A DNA stretch of 26,205 bases, taken from contig CAZVUW010000039.1 in the NCBI GenBank assembly GCA_964629825.1, positions 1 through 26,205 on the forward strand, read 5' to 3'. Below, piece after piece: positions 1 to 7,247 of this stretch. A program made the position numbers and the translations under genes. Position 1 is the stretch's first letter. Every line of letters begins with the position of its first letter. Under the pieces are notes generated by a model. That model saw only the letters and a program-made list of their open reading frames with translations. It was not told the origin of the DNA and ran no database searches. The DNA comes from CAZVUW01 sp964629825. Lineage in GTDB: Bacteria; Actinomycetota; Nitriliruptoria; Euzebyales; Egibacteraceae.

Positions 1-55
1 TGGTTGAGGGCCATGTGGGCTTCGGCCCTTGGAGGTTCAAGTCCTCTCGCCGACA
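1..55 (+). tRNA. tRNA-Leu(GAG), 3' part (5' end outside window)
   Basis: The first bases read as the 3' side of a class II tRNA. The anticodon-stem end TGG (1-3) pairs with CCA (11-13) around the seven-base loop TTGAGGG (4-10), which puts the anticodon GAG at 6-8. A long variable arm follows (about 16-30, stem GGGC/GCCC with a TTCG loop). The T-arm is GGAGG/TTCAAGT/CCTCT (31-47). The acceptor strand is CGCCGAC (48-54) and the discriminator A is at 55, as expected for leucine. The next bases are CAA, so the CCA tail is not encoded. The acceptor 5' strand and D-arm lie outside the window, so the cloverleaf cannot be closed. Confidence 0.87.
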
Positions 56-108
56 CAACGCGATCAACGAGACCAGCCAAGGCAAGCCCGGTGGGCACCT
101 CAGAGGTG

Positions 109-140
109 ACCCGTTTGCGGCGTATATGCCGCAAACGGGT
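109..140. repeat. Perfect 13-bp palindrome, possible bidirectional terminator
   Basis: The arm 109-121 (ACCCGTTTGCGGC) is the exact reverse complement of 128-140, with a six-base loop GTATAT. It lies in the intergenic space between the tRNA-Leu gene (rightward) and the end of livF (leftward), so it could end transcription from both sides. No T-run follows on either strand, so a classical intrinsic terminator is not shown. It could instead be a dispersed palindromic repeat. The rest of 56-209 shows no gene. Confidence 0.6.
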
Positions 141-209
141 TCCGCAGACGCCTGAGGATCGGTAGGAGCAACAGAGCCCGCGAGCCTGCAGCGCCGATCG
201 ACAGCGCGC

Positions 210-905
210 TCACAGGCCCAGGAAGGCCGAGCGGACCTTGTCGTTGTTGCGCAGCTCCTCGGCGGAGCCCTCGTTGACGATGCGGCCGGTCTGGAGGACG
301 TAGGCGCGGGCGACGACGTCCAGGCATTCTCCGACGTTCTGCTCTACCAGCAGCATGGTCTGGCCCTGCTCTGCGAGCTGGCGGATCGTGGCGAAGATCC
401 GCTCCACCAGGACCGGGGCGATGCCCAGAGACGGCTCGTCGAGCAGCAGCAGCTTGGGGCGCTGCATCAGCCCGCGGGCGATCGCGGCCATCTGGCGCTC
501 GCCGCCCGAGAGGGTGCCGGCCGTCTGCTTGTGGCGGTCCTTGAGTCGCGGGAACAGCTCGTAGACGCGGTCGAAGTCCTCCGGGCGCGGCTGGCCGTGC
601 GGGTAGGCGCCGAGCGCCAGGTTCTGGTGCACCGACAGGTCGGGGAACAGGCGGCTGCCCTCTGGCACGTGCGCGACGCCGAGCCGAGGGATCTGGTGGG
701 CGGGCACGCTCGACAGGGGGCGGCCGTCGAACACGATCTCACCGCCGAACGGCACGAGCCCCGAGATCGCCTTGAGCAGGGTCGTCTTGCCGGCGCCGTT
801 GCCGCCGATCAGCCCGACGACCTCGCCGCTGTCAACGCGCAGCGACACGCCGTCCAGGGCGACGACCCCGGCGTAGGAGACAGAGACGTCAGCGACCTCC
901 AGCAA
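210..905 (-). CDS. livF: Branched-chain amino acid-type ABC transporter, ATP-binding protein LivF
   Basis: 231 residues, normal length for LivF. It shows Walker A GGNGAGKTT near residue 34, the ABC signature LSGGERQMAAIARGLM near 133, Walker B LLLLDEPSLGIAP near 153, and the switch His region VEQNVGE. It hydrolyses ATP at the cytoplasmic face to drive the LivH/LivM permease together with LivG. The start used is TTG at 905, since translation then begins MLEVADVS as in the family; this start lies inside the end of livG (17-base overlap), consistent with coupled translation. It is the last gene of the hyu-liv operon. The family transports branched-chain amino acids but also many amides and ureas, and the ATPase does not tell which. 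Family assignment is secure, substrate is not. Confidence 0.93.
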   Translation of the reverse strand: MLEVADVSVSYAGVVALDGVSLRVDSGEVVGLIGGNGAGKTTLLKAISGLVPFGGEIVFDGRPLSSVPAHQIPRLGVAHVPEGSRLFPDLSVHQNLALGAYPHGQPRPEDFDRVYELFPRLKDRHKQTAGTLSGGERQMAAIARGLMQRPKLLLLDEPSLGIAPVLVERIFATIRQLAEQGQTMLLVEQNVGECLDVVARAYVLQTGRIVNEGSAEELRNNDKVRSAFLGL

Positions 906-1617
906 CGAACTTCTCCCCGAGGTAGGCGCTGATGACCCGCTCGTCGGTGCTGATGTCGGCCGGCGCTCCCTCGACCAGCTTCTCGCCCTCGACCAGGACG
1001 ATCACCCGATCCGACAGCGGCATGATGATCTCCATCACGTGCTCGATGATCACGATCGTGATGTCCTGCCGGAGGTCGTTGAGGAGCTGGACCGCGGCCT
1101 CGGCCTCGCGCGGGGTCAAGCCGGACATGACCTCGTCGAGCAGGAGCAGACGCGGCTCGGTGGCCAGCGCCCGGGCCAGCTCGAGACGCTTGCGGCCGGC
1201 CAGGGTCAGCTCGTCCGCGCGCATGTGCGCACGCTCTGCGAGGCCGACGCGCTCCAAGACCTCCCAGGCCCTGCGCTCCGCGTCGGCCATGTGCCCGTGC
1301 CGCAGCAGGGCTCCGACCACGACGTTCTGCAGCACCGTGAGCTGCAGGAACACGCGCACGACCTGGAATGTGCGGGCGAGACCGGCCCGGCAGACGCGGT
1401 CGGGGCGCGCCCCGGTGATGTCCTGACCCGCGAGCCGCACCGTCCCGCTGTCGGGGTGCACCAGCCCCGACACCTGGTTGAAGAGGGTGGTCTTGCCGGC
1501 CCCGTTCGGCCCGATGATGCCGACCAGCTCGCCCTCTTCGATGTCCAGGCTGATCTCGTGGTTGGCGGCCAGCCCGCCGTAGAGCTTGGTCAGGTTGCGG
1601 ACCTCCAGCAGGCTCAT
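889..1617 (-). CDS. livG: Branched-chain amino acid-type ABC transporter, ATP-binding protein LivG
   Basis: 242 residues starting MSLLEVRNLTKLYGG. Walker A is GPNGAGKTT near residue 34; the long loop with ARTFQVVRVF is typical of LivG; Walker B is LLLLDEVMSGLTP. The signature region reads LTLAGRKRLELARAL rather than LSGGQ, a variant I know from LivG-type proteins, so I do not read it as inactivation. The ATG at 1615-1617 overlaps the TGA of livM as ATGA. A longer open frame runs upstream to 2484 but is only the antiframe shadow of livM; its extra residues are arginine-rich and unlike any protein. LivG pairs with LivF as the two nucleotide-binding subunits. Confidence 0.93.
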   Translation of the reverse strand: MSLLEVRNLTKLYGGLAANHEISLDIEEGELVGIIGPNGAGKTTLFNQVSGLVHPDSGTVRLAGQDITGARPDRVCRAGLARTFQVVRVFLQLTVLQNVVVGALLRHGHMADAERRAWEVLERVGLAERAHMRADELTLAGRKRLELARALATEPRLLLLDEVMSGLTPREAEAAVQLLNDLRQDITIVIIEHVMEIIMPLSDRVIVLVEGEKLVEGAPADISTDERVISAYLGEKFVAGGR

Positions 1618-2684
1618 GCTCCCCTCCCCCGCTGGAGCAGCCGCCGGAAGCGGACGCTCAGCCCGATCAGGCCGTTGGGCTCGAAGGCGGCTATCGCCAT
1701 CACCAGCAGGCCGTAGATGAGCAGGTTGGCGGCGTCGCCCTGGCCGCCGAACTGCAGCCGTGTGAACTCGGTGATGGCGAAGAACACGACGGTGCCGATC
1801 ACCGGTCCCCACATGCTGCGCACCCCGCCGATGACCGCGGCGATGATGACGTTGACCGAGATCATCAGCCCGAACGTGCTCGGCGGATCCACGAACAGGA
1901 CGTACTGGGCGAACAACGAGCCCGCGATCGAGACGCAGGCGGCAGAGAACGCGAACGCGACCAGCTTGTAGCGCGTCACGGGCACACCTAGAGACGCGGC
2001 CGCGGTCTCGTCCTCGCGGATGGCGATCAGGTAGTAGCCGAGCTTGGCGTGCAGCAGCGCCCGGGTGGCGGCGAGGATCGCCACCACGACCACCAGCGCC
2101 AGGTAGTAGTACTCCCACTTCTGGCGACCGTCCCACTGCAGGTTCAGGAGGCTGTTCTCCTGGAGGGGGATCGAGAGGCCGCTGGCGCCGCCGACCCACT
2201 GCCAGTTGAGCATGACGATCAGCACGATCTCGGCGATGGCGATGGTCGTGATCGCGAAGTAGTGGCCGCGCAGGCGGAAGATGGGGACGCCGATCAGCGC
2301 GCACACGGCCACGCTGGTCACCACACCCGCGAGCAGCCCGAGCCAGGGGCTCACCTCCAACACCGCCCCGCCGACCGCCGCGCTGTAGGCGCCGATGCCG
2401 AAGAACAGGGCGTGACCGAGGGAGATCTGCCCCGTGAAACCACCGAGGATGTTCCAGCCCAGAGCCATGATCGCGGTGAGGCACGCCATCACGCCGACGT
2501 TGTGCGCGTAGGGGGTGCGGAAGAGCACCGGGTAGAGCGCAAACGCGACCAGGAAGATCCCCCAGGGGATGAGCTCGCCCGCGCTGAGACCGCGCGAGAG
2601 CTGCTGGCGGGTCAGCTGGCTGCGGCCTCTCTCGGCGGCGGCCGCCACCTCTGTCTTGCCCGGCACGCCTGCCTGGATGGACAT
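1614..2684 (-). CDS. livM: Branched-chain amino acid-type ABC transporter permease LivM
   Basis: 356 residues. A hydrophilic start of about 40 residues precedes multiple membrane segments. The LivM hallmark GFTGQISLGHALFFGIGAY lies near residue 85, followed by RLRGHYFAITTIAIAEI and the cytoplasmic coupling loop AIREDETAAASLGV, where the ATPases dock. It ends with EPNGLIGL, typical of the family. The start ATG at 2682-2684 overlaps the livH stop as ATGA, and its own stop overlaps the livG start in the same way. The open frame extends upstream to 3647, but that part is a shadow of livH. It forms the heteromeric transmembrane pore with LivH. Confidence 0.93.
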   Translation of the reverse strand: MSIQAGVPGKTEVAAAAERGRSQLTRQQLSRGLSAGELIPWGIFLVAFALYPVLFRTPYAHNVGVMACLTAIMALGWNILGGFTGQISLGHALFFGIGAYSAAVGGAVLEVSPWLGLLAGVVTSVAVCALIGVPIFRLRGHYFAITTIAIAEIVLIVMLNWQWVGGASGLSIPLQENSLLNLQWDGRQKWEYYYLALVVVVAILAATRALLHAKLGYYLIAIREDETAAASLGVPVTRYKLVAFAFSAACVSIAGSLFAQYVLFVDPPSTFGLMISVNVIIAAVIGGVRSMWGPVIGTVVFFAITEFTRLQFGGQGDAANLLIYGLLVMAIAAFEPNGLIGLSVRFRRLLQRGRGA

Positions 2685-3547
2685 CAGCGCCTCCCTAGCA
2701 GCCCCTGCGGGCGCACCAGCATCACGAGGATGAAGAGGCCGAACACCCACACGTGCTTGTACGCGGGGGTCAGGTAGAAGCCCGCTGCGTTCTCGATCAG
2801 ACCCACGAGCAGCGCGGCGATGAGGGCGCCGCCGACGGAGCCGAAGCCGCCCATCGCCACAACGATGAAGGCCGTCAGCCCGAACACGACACCGGCCGTG
2901 GGGTGGATCGGCTGGTAGGAGGCCAGCAGCGCGGCGGCGGCGCCTGTGGCGGCGCCCCCGATGATCCAGGCCAAGGCGAACATCCGGTTGGCGTCGATGC
3001 CCATCATCACGGCGGCCTCGCGGTCCTGGGCGGTCGCCATCAGGGCGTGACCGGTGCGCGTGCGCCACACGAACCAGCTGATGATCGCGGTGCCGACCAG
3101 GCTGCCCAGGGCCGCGGCCAGCTGGGGTCGCGGAAGGCTGACACCCAGCAGGGAGACGCTCGACCCCGACAGGATCGAGTCGGACACCGCCCGGAAGTTC
3201 GGCCCGAACAGCAGCTGCGCGAGGCCGCGCAGGAACACCAGCAGGCCGAAGGTGACGAAGATCTGGCTGAGCAGCGTGCCACGCAGCGCCGGCCGCACGA
3301 ACGAGGCGTAGCTGGCCAGCCCGAGCGCCGCCACCATGACGGCGGCGATCGGGATGGACAGCACGGGGTCGAGCCCGAACAGAGACCAGGCGAAGAACGC
3401 GGTGTACATGCCGACCATCACGAACTCGCCGTGGGCGAAGTTGACGACGTCGACCACGCCGAAGATCAGCGTCAGCCCGACGGCGACGAGCGCGAGGACG
3501 AGGCCTAGCAGCAGCCCGTTCGCCAGCACCTGGGGCAGATGCTCCAT
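2684..3547 (-). CDS. livH: Branched-chain amino acid-type ABC transporter permease LivH
   Basis: 287 residues, almost entirely hydrophobic. It starts MEHLPQVLANGLLLG and carries the LivH signature VDVVNFAHGEFVMVGMY near residues 32-48, the loop TAQDREAAVMMGIDANR facing the ATPases, and the C-terminal VRPQGLLGRR typical of this permease. The ATG at 3547 is preceded by GGGAG at a normal distance. The stop overlaps the livM start. It lies 27 bases after the substrate-binding protein gene on the same strand, so co-transcription is expected. Confidence 0.93.
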   Translation of the reverse strand: MEHLPQVLANGLLLGLVLALVAVGLTLIFGVVDVVNFAHGEFVMVGMYTAFFAWSLFGLDPVLSIPIAAVMVAALGLASYASFVRPALRGTLLSQIFVTFGLLVFLRGLAQLLFGPNFRAVSDSILSGSSVSLLGVSLPRPQLAAALGSLVGTAIISWFVWRTRTGHALMATAQDREAAVMMGIDANRMFALAWIIGGAATGAAAALLASYQPIHPTAGVVFGLTAFIVVAMGGFGSVGGALIAALLVGLIENAAGFYLTPAYKHVWVFGLFILVMLVRPQGLLGRR

Positions 3548-3574
3548 GGTCGCTCCCTGTCCGCTGCCCCGACC

Positions 3575-4969
3575 CTAGCGAAGGCCGCGCTCTTCGAACG
3601 GAGCCGCCGGGAAGACCAGGTCCGCGGTGGCCGTGTCGAAGGGCCACACCTGTCGGTACTCGCCGTCGAGGCGCTGCAGGATGATCCCGCGGGCGCGGAT
3701 GTTCTGACCGGTGTCATCGAACTCGACTCCGTCCCACGGCATGATCGTCTCCTCGCCCGACAGCTCGAGGTTCGCCAGCGCATCGCGGATCGCGTCCGGC
3801 TCGGTGCTGCCGGCCTCGTTGATGGCGACGAAGAGGGCGTGCGCCGCGCTGAATGTTCGCGCCGAGTTCTCGTCCATGGGTGTGCCGTAGCGCTCCTCGA
3901 ACAGCTCGGCCACCGCGACGGCCGCTGGCCGGTCGCGGACCGCGTCAAGGCCCCACGCCGCACGCGAGATCACCTGCTCGCCGTCGGTGCCGACCGCGTC
4001 GAAGTACGAGGAGTCCGAGTAGCCCGCGCCGTAGGCGAGGATCGTCGGGGCGCAGCCGAGGTCCTTGAACGTGCGTGTGAACAGGATCGCCTCGGGCGTG
4101 TAGGAGGCCTGGAACACCGGGTTCTCCGCGCCGCCCGCGCAGATCCGAGTCGCCTCGGGGGTGACGTCGTTGACGTCGTTGCCGTGCGCGATCGACTCGC
4201 CCACCGCATAGCCGCGCTCCTCGGCCAGCTCCTGGGTCACGCGCGCCGCGTCGGTGCCGTAGTCGGTGTTCTCGTAGAGGATGTCGACGGCGTCGATCTC
4301 GACGCCCTGCTCGGACTGCACGTCGTCGAGGAAGTCGAAGAAGGTCTCGCCGAAGGTCCGGTCGGACGGTCCGGTGCGGAAGAAGTAGTCGAGGTCGCGG
4401 CCCTCGGTCAGCGCGGTTGATGACGAGGAGCCGTTCACGAACGGGATGCCGAGCCGCTCGGCCCGCTCGGAGGCGGTTCCGGTGACCGCGGAGAAGTAGG
4501 CGCCGACGATCCCGACGACGTTCTCGCTGGTGATCAGCCGCTCGGTCTCGGAGGCGCCGCGCTCGGGGCTGCCCTCATGGTCGGCGGACACGATCTCGAT
4601 GTGGGCGCTGGCGAGGTTCGGCAGGCCGGCCTCGGCCGCGAGCGGAAGATCGATGTCGGGATGCTCCTCGTTGACGATGTCGGCCGCCAGGCGTACGCCG
4701 TTCAGGGTGTTCTCCCCCGTGGCCGCCGCGGAGCCGGTCAGCGGGTAGATGGCACCGACCCTGATCGTCTCGGCGTCGCCGGCGGCCTGCTCGTCCTCTT
4801 CGGTGGCGGCGCCTTCCTCGGCGGCGTCGTCGCCATCGGTCGGCGAGGCCTCGGTCTCGGCCCCGGTGGTGTCGGTGGCGCCGTCGGTCGGTTCCTCGGC
4901 CTCCTCACCACCGCAGGCGGCCGCGAGCAGCAGCAGGGCGAGGGCGAGAGCAGCGAGTCTGCTGGGCAT
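3575..4969 (-). CDS. ABC transporter substrate-binding lipoprotein, LivJ/LivK-like
   Basis: 464 residues from the ATG at 4969, chosen because a perfect GGAGG lies six bases upstream; an open frame continues to 5056 but lacks such a site. Residues 1-18 form a lipoprotein signal peptide and the lipobox LAAAC puts the lipidated Cys at residue 19. A linker of about 55 residues rich in Glu, Asp and Thr follows. The ligand-binding fold begins at RVGAIYPLTGSAAATGENTLNGV, the usual opening of type I periplasmic binding proteins of the Leu/Ile/Val family. It would be anchored outside the membrane and deliver ligand to LivHM. Ligand specificity cannot be read; the hyuAB genes upstream suggest a cyclic amide or amino-acid derivative. 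A small inverted repeat (ACGCGC/GCGCGT) lies in the 74-base spacer ahead of it. Confidence 0.92.
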   Translation of the reverse strand: MPSRLAALALALLLLAAACGGEEAEEPTDGATDTTGAETEASPTDGDDAAEEGAATEEDEQAAGDAETIRVGAIYPLTGSAAATGENTLNGVRLAADIVNEEHPDIDLPLAAEAGLPNLASAHIEIVSADHEGSPERGASETERLITSENVVGIVGAYFSAVTGTASERAERLGIPFVNGSSSSTALTEGRDLDYFFRTGPSDRTFGETFFDFLDDVQSEQGVEIDAVDILYENTDYGTDAARVTQELAEERGYAVGESIAHGNDVNDVTPEATRICAGGAENPVFQASYTPEAILFTRTFKDLGCAPTILAYGAGYSDSSYFDAVGTDGEQVISRAAWGLDAVRDRPAAVAVAELFEERYGTPMDENSARTFSAAHALFVAINEAGSTEPDAIRDALANLELSGEETIMPWDGVEFDDTGQNIRARGIILQRLDGEYRQVWPFDTATADLVFPAAPFEERGLR

Positions 4970-5043
4970 GTTCCACCTCCTGGTCGACACACGCGCGACG
5001 TCGGTCGTGCGCGTCCTGAAGCCACGGCTGTTGCTCTGCGCGC

Positions 5044-5685
5044 TCACTGCCGCCACACCTCGTCTGCGGCCTCGAGCAGGCCGTCGCGCGCGCCCAGCAG
5101 GTGACTGCGGATCTCCGCCTCCAGGGCGGCGGCGTCACCCGCCTCCAGCGCGTCGACCATGACGATGTGCTCGTGCGACGCCCGCCGGATCCCCGACAGG
5201 ACGTGGACGTACAGCCGCGAGTACGGCTCGACCAGCTGCATCACCTGGAGCACGATCCGCACGGTGTGCGGCCGGTCGACGACGCTGTACATGCGCTCGT
5301 GGAACGTGAAGTTGAGCGACGACCAGTGGTCGCGGTCCTCGCTCTTCTCCATCTCCTCGGCCATGCGGCCCAAGGCCCGGATCTCGACCGGGGAGACGTT
5401 GTCGATGATCTCCCCCGCCAGGTAGGGCTCCAGCTTGAGGCGCAGGTCGTACAGGTCCGCCATGTCGGCCCGGTCCAGCTCGACCACGCGCGCGCCCCGA
5501 CCGGGCTGCAGCACGACGAGCCCTTCGCTGGCGAGGGTCCGCAGCGCCTCGCGCACCGGGATGCGGCTCACCCCGAGCTCCCGGGCGACCTGGTTCTGGT
5601 TGAGCAGGCCACCGGGTGGGATCGAGCGGCTGCGTATGCCCTGGCGCAACCGCTCCGCGATCTCCTCGGGGCTCGGGGGGATCAT
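5044..5685 (-). CDS. GntR-family transcriptional regulator, FCD (FadR-like) subgroup
   Basis: 213 residues. The N-terminal winged helix-turn-helix (about 5-72) shows the classic GntR motif: LNQNQVARELGVSRIPVREALRTL is followed by EGLVVLQPGRGARVV. Residues 80-205 form an all-helical FCD effector domain (YDLRLKLEPYLAGEI, then FHERMYSV and SHEHIVMVDALEAGDAAALE), with the Asp/His residues that bind metal and effector in this subgroup. The ATG at 5683-5685 overlaps the TGA of hyuB as ATGA, so it belongs to the operon. FCD regulators usually repress nearby catabolic genes and are released by the substrate, so control of hyuAB and the transporter is likely. A TGTATACA palindrome at 10990-10997 is a possible target. 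Confidence 0.92.
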   Translation of the reverse strand: MIPPSPEEIAERLRQGIRSRSIPPGGLLNQNQVARELGVSRIPVREALRTLASEGLVVLQPGRGARVVELDRADMADLYDLRLKLEPYLAGEIIDNVSPVEIRALGRMAEEMEKSEDRDHWSSLNFTFHERMYSVVDRPHTVRIVLQVMQLVEPYSRLYVHVLSGIRRASHEHIVMVDALEAGDAAALEAEIRSHLLGARDGLLEAADEVWRQ

Positions 5686-7247
5686 GGTCCGCTCCGCCTG
5701 CCCGCCGCCGGGTCGCCCCAGCCGCCTCCGCCCGGAGTCGCGATCGTCAGGACGTCGCCGGCGCGGGCGCTGAACTCGAACTTGGAAGGCAGCGGCTGGC
5801 CGTTTAGGCGATTCTCGCCCGGGGTTCCGGCGTCTCCGCCGGCCAGACCCCACGGGCGCACCAGGCGGCGTTCGCTGACCACGGTTCCGCGCACCGGCAC
5901 GAGGAAGCGATAACCGCGCTCGATGCCGTCGCCGCCGGGGTGCCGACCGCGTCCGCCCGAGCCGTGCCGCAGGCGGTAGTGCTCGATCCGCACCGGCAGC
6001 TCGTACTCGATCGCCTCGACCGGGGTGTTCCAGGTGTTGCTCATCGCCACGTGGACGCCCGACAGGCCCGGCGACCTCGGGCTGCCGCCCATCCCGCCGC
6101 CGATGGTCTCGTAGTAGGCGAAGGTGCGCTGCCGGCGCGGGTCCCACCCGCCGAACGTGACGTTGTTCATGGTTCCCTGCCCCGCGGCGGGGATGTGGTC
6201 GGGCAGGGCCTGCGCCAGGGCGCGGAACACCACGTCGACGATTCGCTGCGAGGTCTCGACGTTGCCGGCCGACACCGCGGCGGGCGGCCGGGCGTTGGCG
6301 ATGCTTCCCTCGGGGGCGACGACCGTCAGCGGGACGAAGCAGCCGGCGTTGACCGGCACGTCCATGCCGACGAGGCAGATCAGGCAGTACATCACCGCCG
6401 ACGAAGTGATCGCGATGACCGAGTTGATCGGCTCCTCCACCTGGGGGTCCGAGCCGGTGAAGTCGATCACCGCCTCGTCGTCGCGGACCTCGACGCGCAC
6501 CCGCAGAGCGATCGTCCGCTCTGGATCCGCGAAGCTCTCCAGCACGTCCTCGCCCTCGTACACCCCGTCGGGGATGGAGCGGATCGTCATCCGCATCGCC
6601 CGCTCCGAGTAGTCGATCAGCGCGGCCATCGCCGCACGGGTGATCGCCTCCCCCTCGCGCTCGGCCAGGCCCACCAGACGCGCGGCTCCGGTCGCCTGGG
6701 CGGCGGCCTGGGCCCTCAGATCCGAGCGGAACTCGTCGGGCGTGCGGACGTTGCGGGCGAGGACGTCGAGCAGGTCCTCGTCCCACCGCCCGGCGCGGCA
6801 GATGTAGACCGGCGGTATCGCCACCCCCTCCTGGAAGGTGTCGACCGCCAAGGGCATCGAGCCGGGGGTCATCCCACCGATGTCCATGTGGTGGGCGCGC
6901 GTGGCCACGTAGCCCAGCCGCCCCCCCGCGAACACACCGGTCACCATCGTCACGTCGGGGAGGTGCGTGCCGCCGGCGAAGGGGTCGTTCACGACCACCA
7001 CATCGCCCTCGTCGATGTCACGCGCGGCGATCGCCGCCGCCACCGACATGGGCATCGACCCGAGGTGCACGGGGATGTGCGCGGCCTGGGCGACCAGCCG
7101 GCCGTCGGCGTCGAACACCGCGCAGGAGAAGTCGCGGCGCTCCTTGATGTTCGGGGAGGACGCGGTGCGCGCCAGCGCCTCGCCCATCTCCTCTGCGATC
7201 GCCTCGAGGCGGTGGCGGAACACCGCTTGCGTGATGGGATCGATCAC
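5682..7247 (-). CDS. hyuB: Hydantoinase/5-oxoprolinase-type enzyme, subunit B (HyuB family)
   Basis: 521 residues from a GTG at 7247, which gives the family opening IDPITQAVFRHRLEAIAEEMGEALARTASSPNIKERRDFS and a GTGA overlap with the hyuA stop. Other family marks are HIPVHLGSMP, VVVVNDPFAGGTHLPDVTMV near residue 88, DFTGSDPQV, and a Gly-rich C-terminus (IATPGGGGWGDP). With HyuA it forms the ATP-dependent cyclic-amide hydrolase group, which includes N-methylhydantoinase, 5-oxoprolinase and relatives; in eukaryotic 5-oxoprolinase the two parts are fused. The exact substrate (5-oxoproline, a hydantoin, a lactam) cannot be assigned from sequence alone. It is followed by the overlapping GntR gene. 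Confidence 0.9.
   Translation of the reverse strand: MIDPITQAVFRHRLEAIAEEMGEALARTASSPNIKERRDFSCAVFDADGRLVAQAAHIPVHLGSMPMSVAAAIAARDIDEGDVVVVNDPFAGGTHLPDVTMVTGVFAGGRLGYVATRAHHMDIGGMTPGSMPLAVDTFQEGVAIPPVYICRAGRWDEDLLDVLARNVRTPDEFRSDLRAQAAAQATGAARLVGLAEREGEAITRAAMAALIDYSERAMRMTIRSIPDGVYEGEDVLESFADPERTIALRVRVEVRDDEAVIDFTGSDPQVEEPINSVIAITSSAVMYCLICLVGMDVPVNAGCFVPLTVVAPEGSIANARPPAAVSAGNVETSQRIVDVVFRALAQALPDHIPAAGQGTMNNVTFGGWDPRRQRTFAYYETIGGGMGGSPRSPGLSGVHVAMSNTWNTPVEAIEYELPVRIEHYRLRHGSGGRGRHPGGDGIERGYRFLVPVRGTVVSERRLVRPWGLAGGDAGTPGENRLNGQPLPSKFEFSARAGDVLTIATPGGGGWGDPAAGRRSGP

Noticed and set aside
1618..2484. Upstream extension of livG as one 531-residue protein
   Set aside because: The extra part lies opposite livM coding sequence in another frame, is arginine- and proline-rich, and LivG starts normally at 1617 with an ATGA overlap.
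2685..3647. Upstream extension of livM to 677 residues
   Set aside because: It covers livH in another frame and has no membrane or domain pattern; the ATG at 2684 overlaps the livH stop.
3539..4420. Long rightward frames opposite the substrate-binding protein, hyuA/B and other leftward genes
   Set aside because: High-GC antisense frames with Arg/Gly/Ala-rich content and no motifs; each lies over a well-supported gene.
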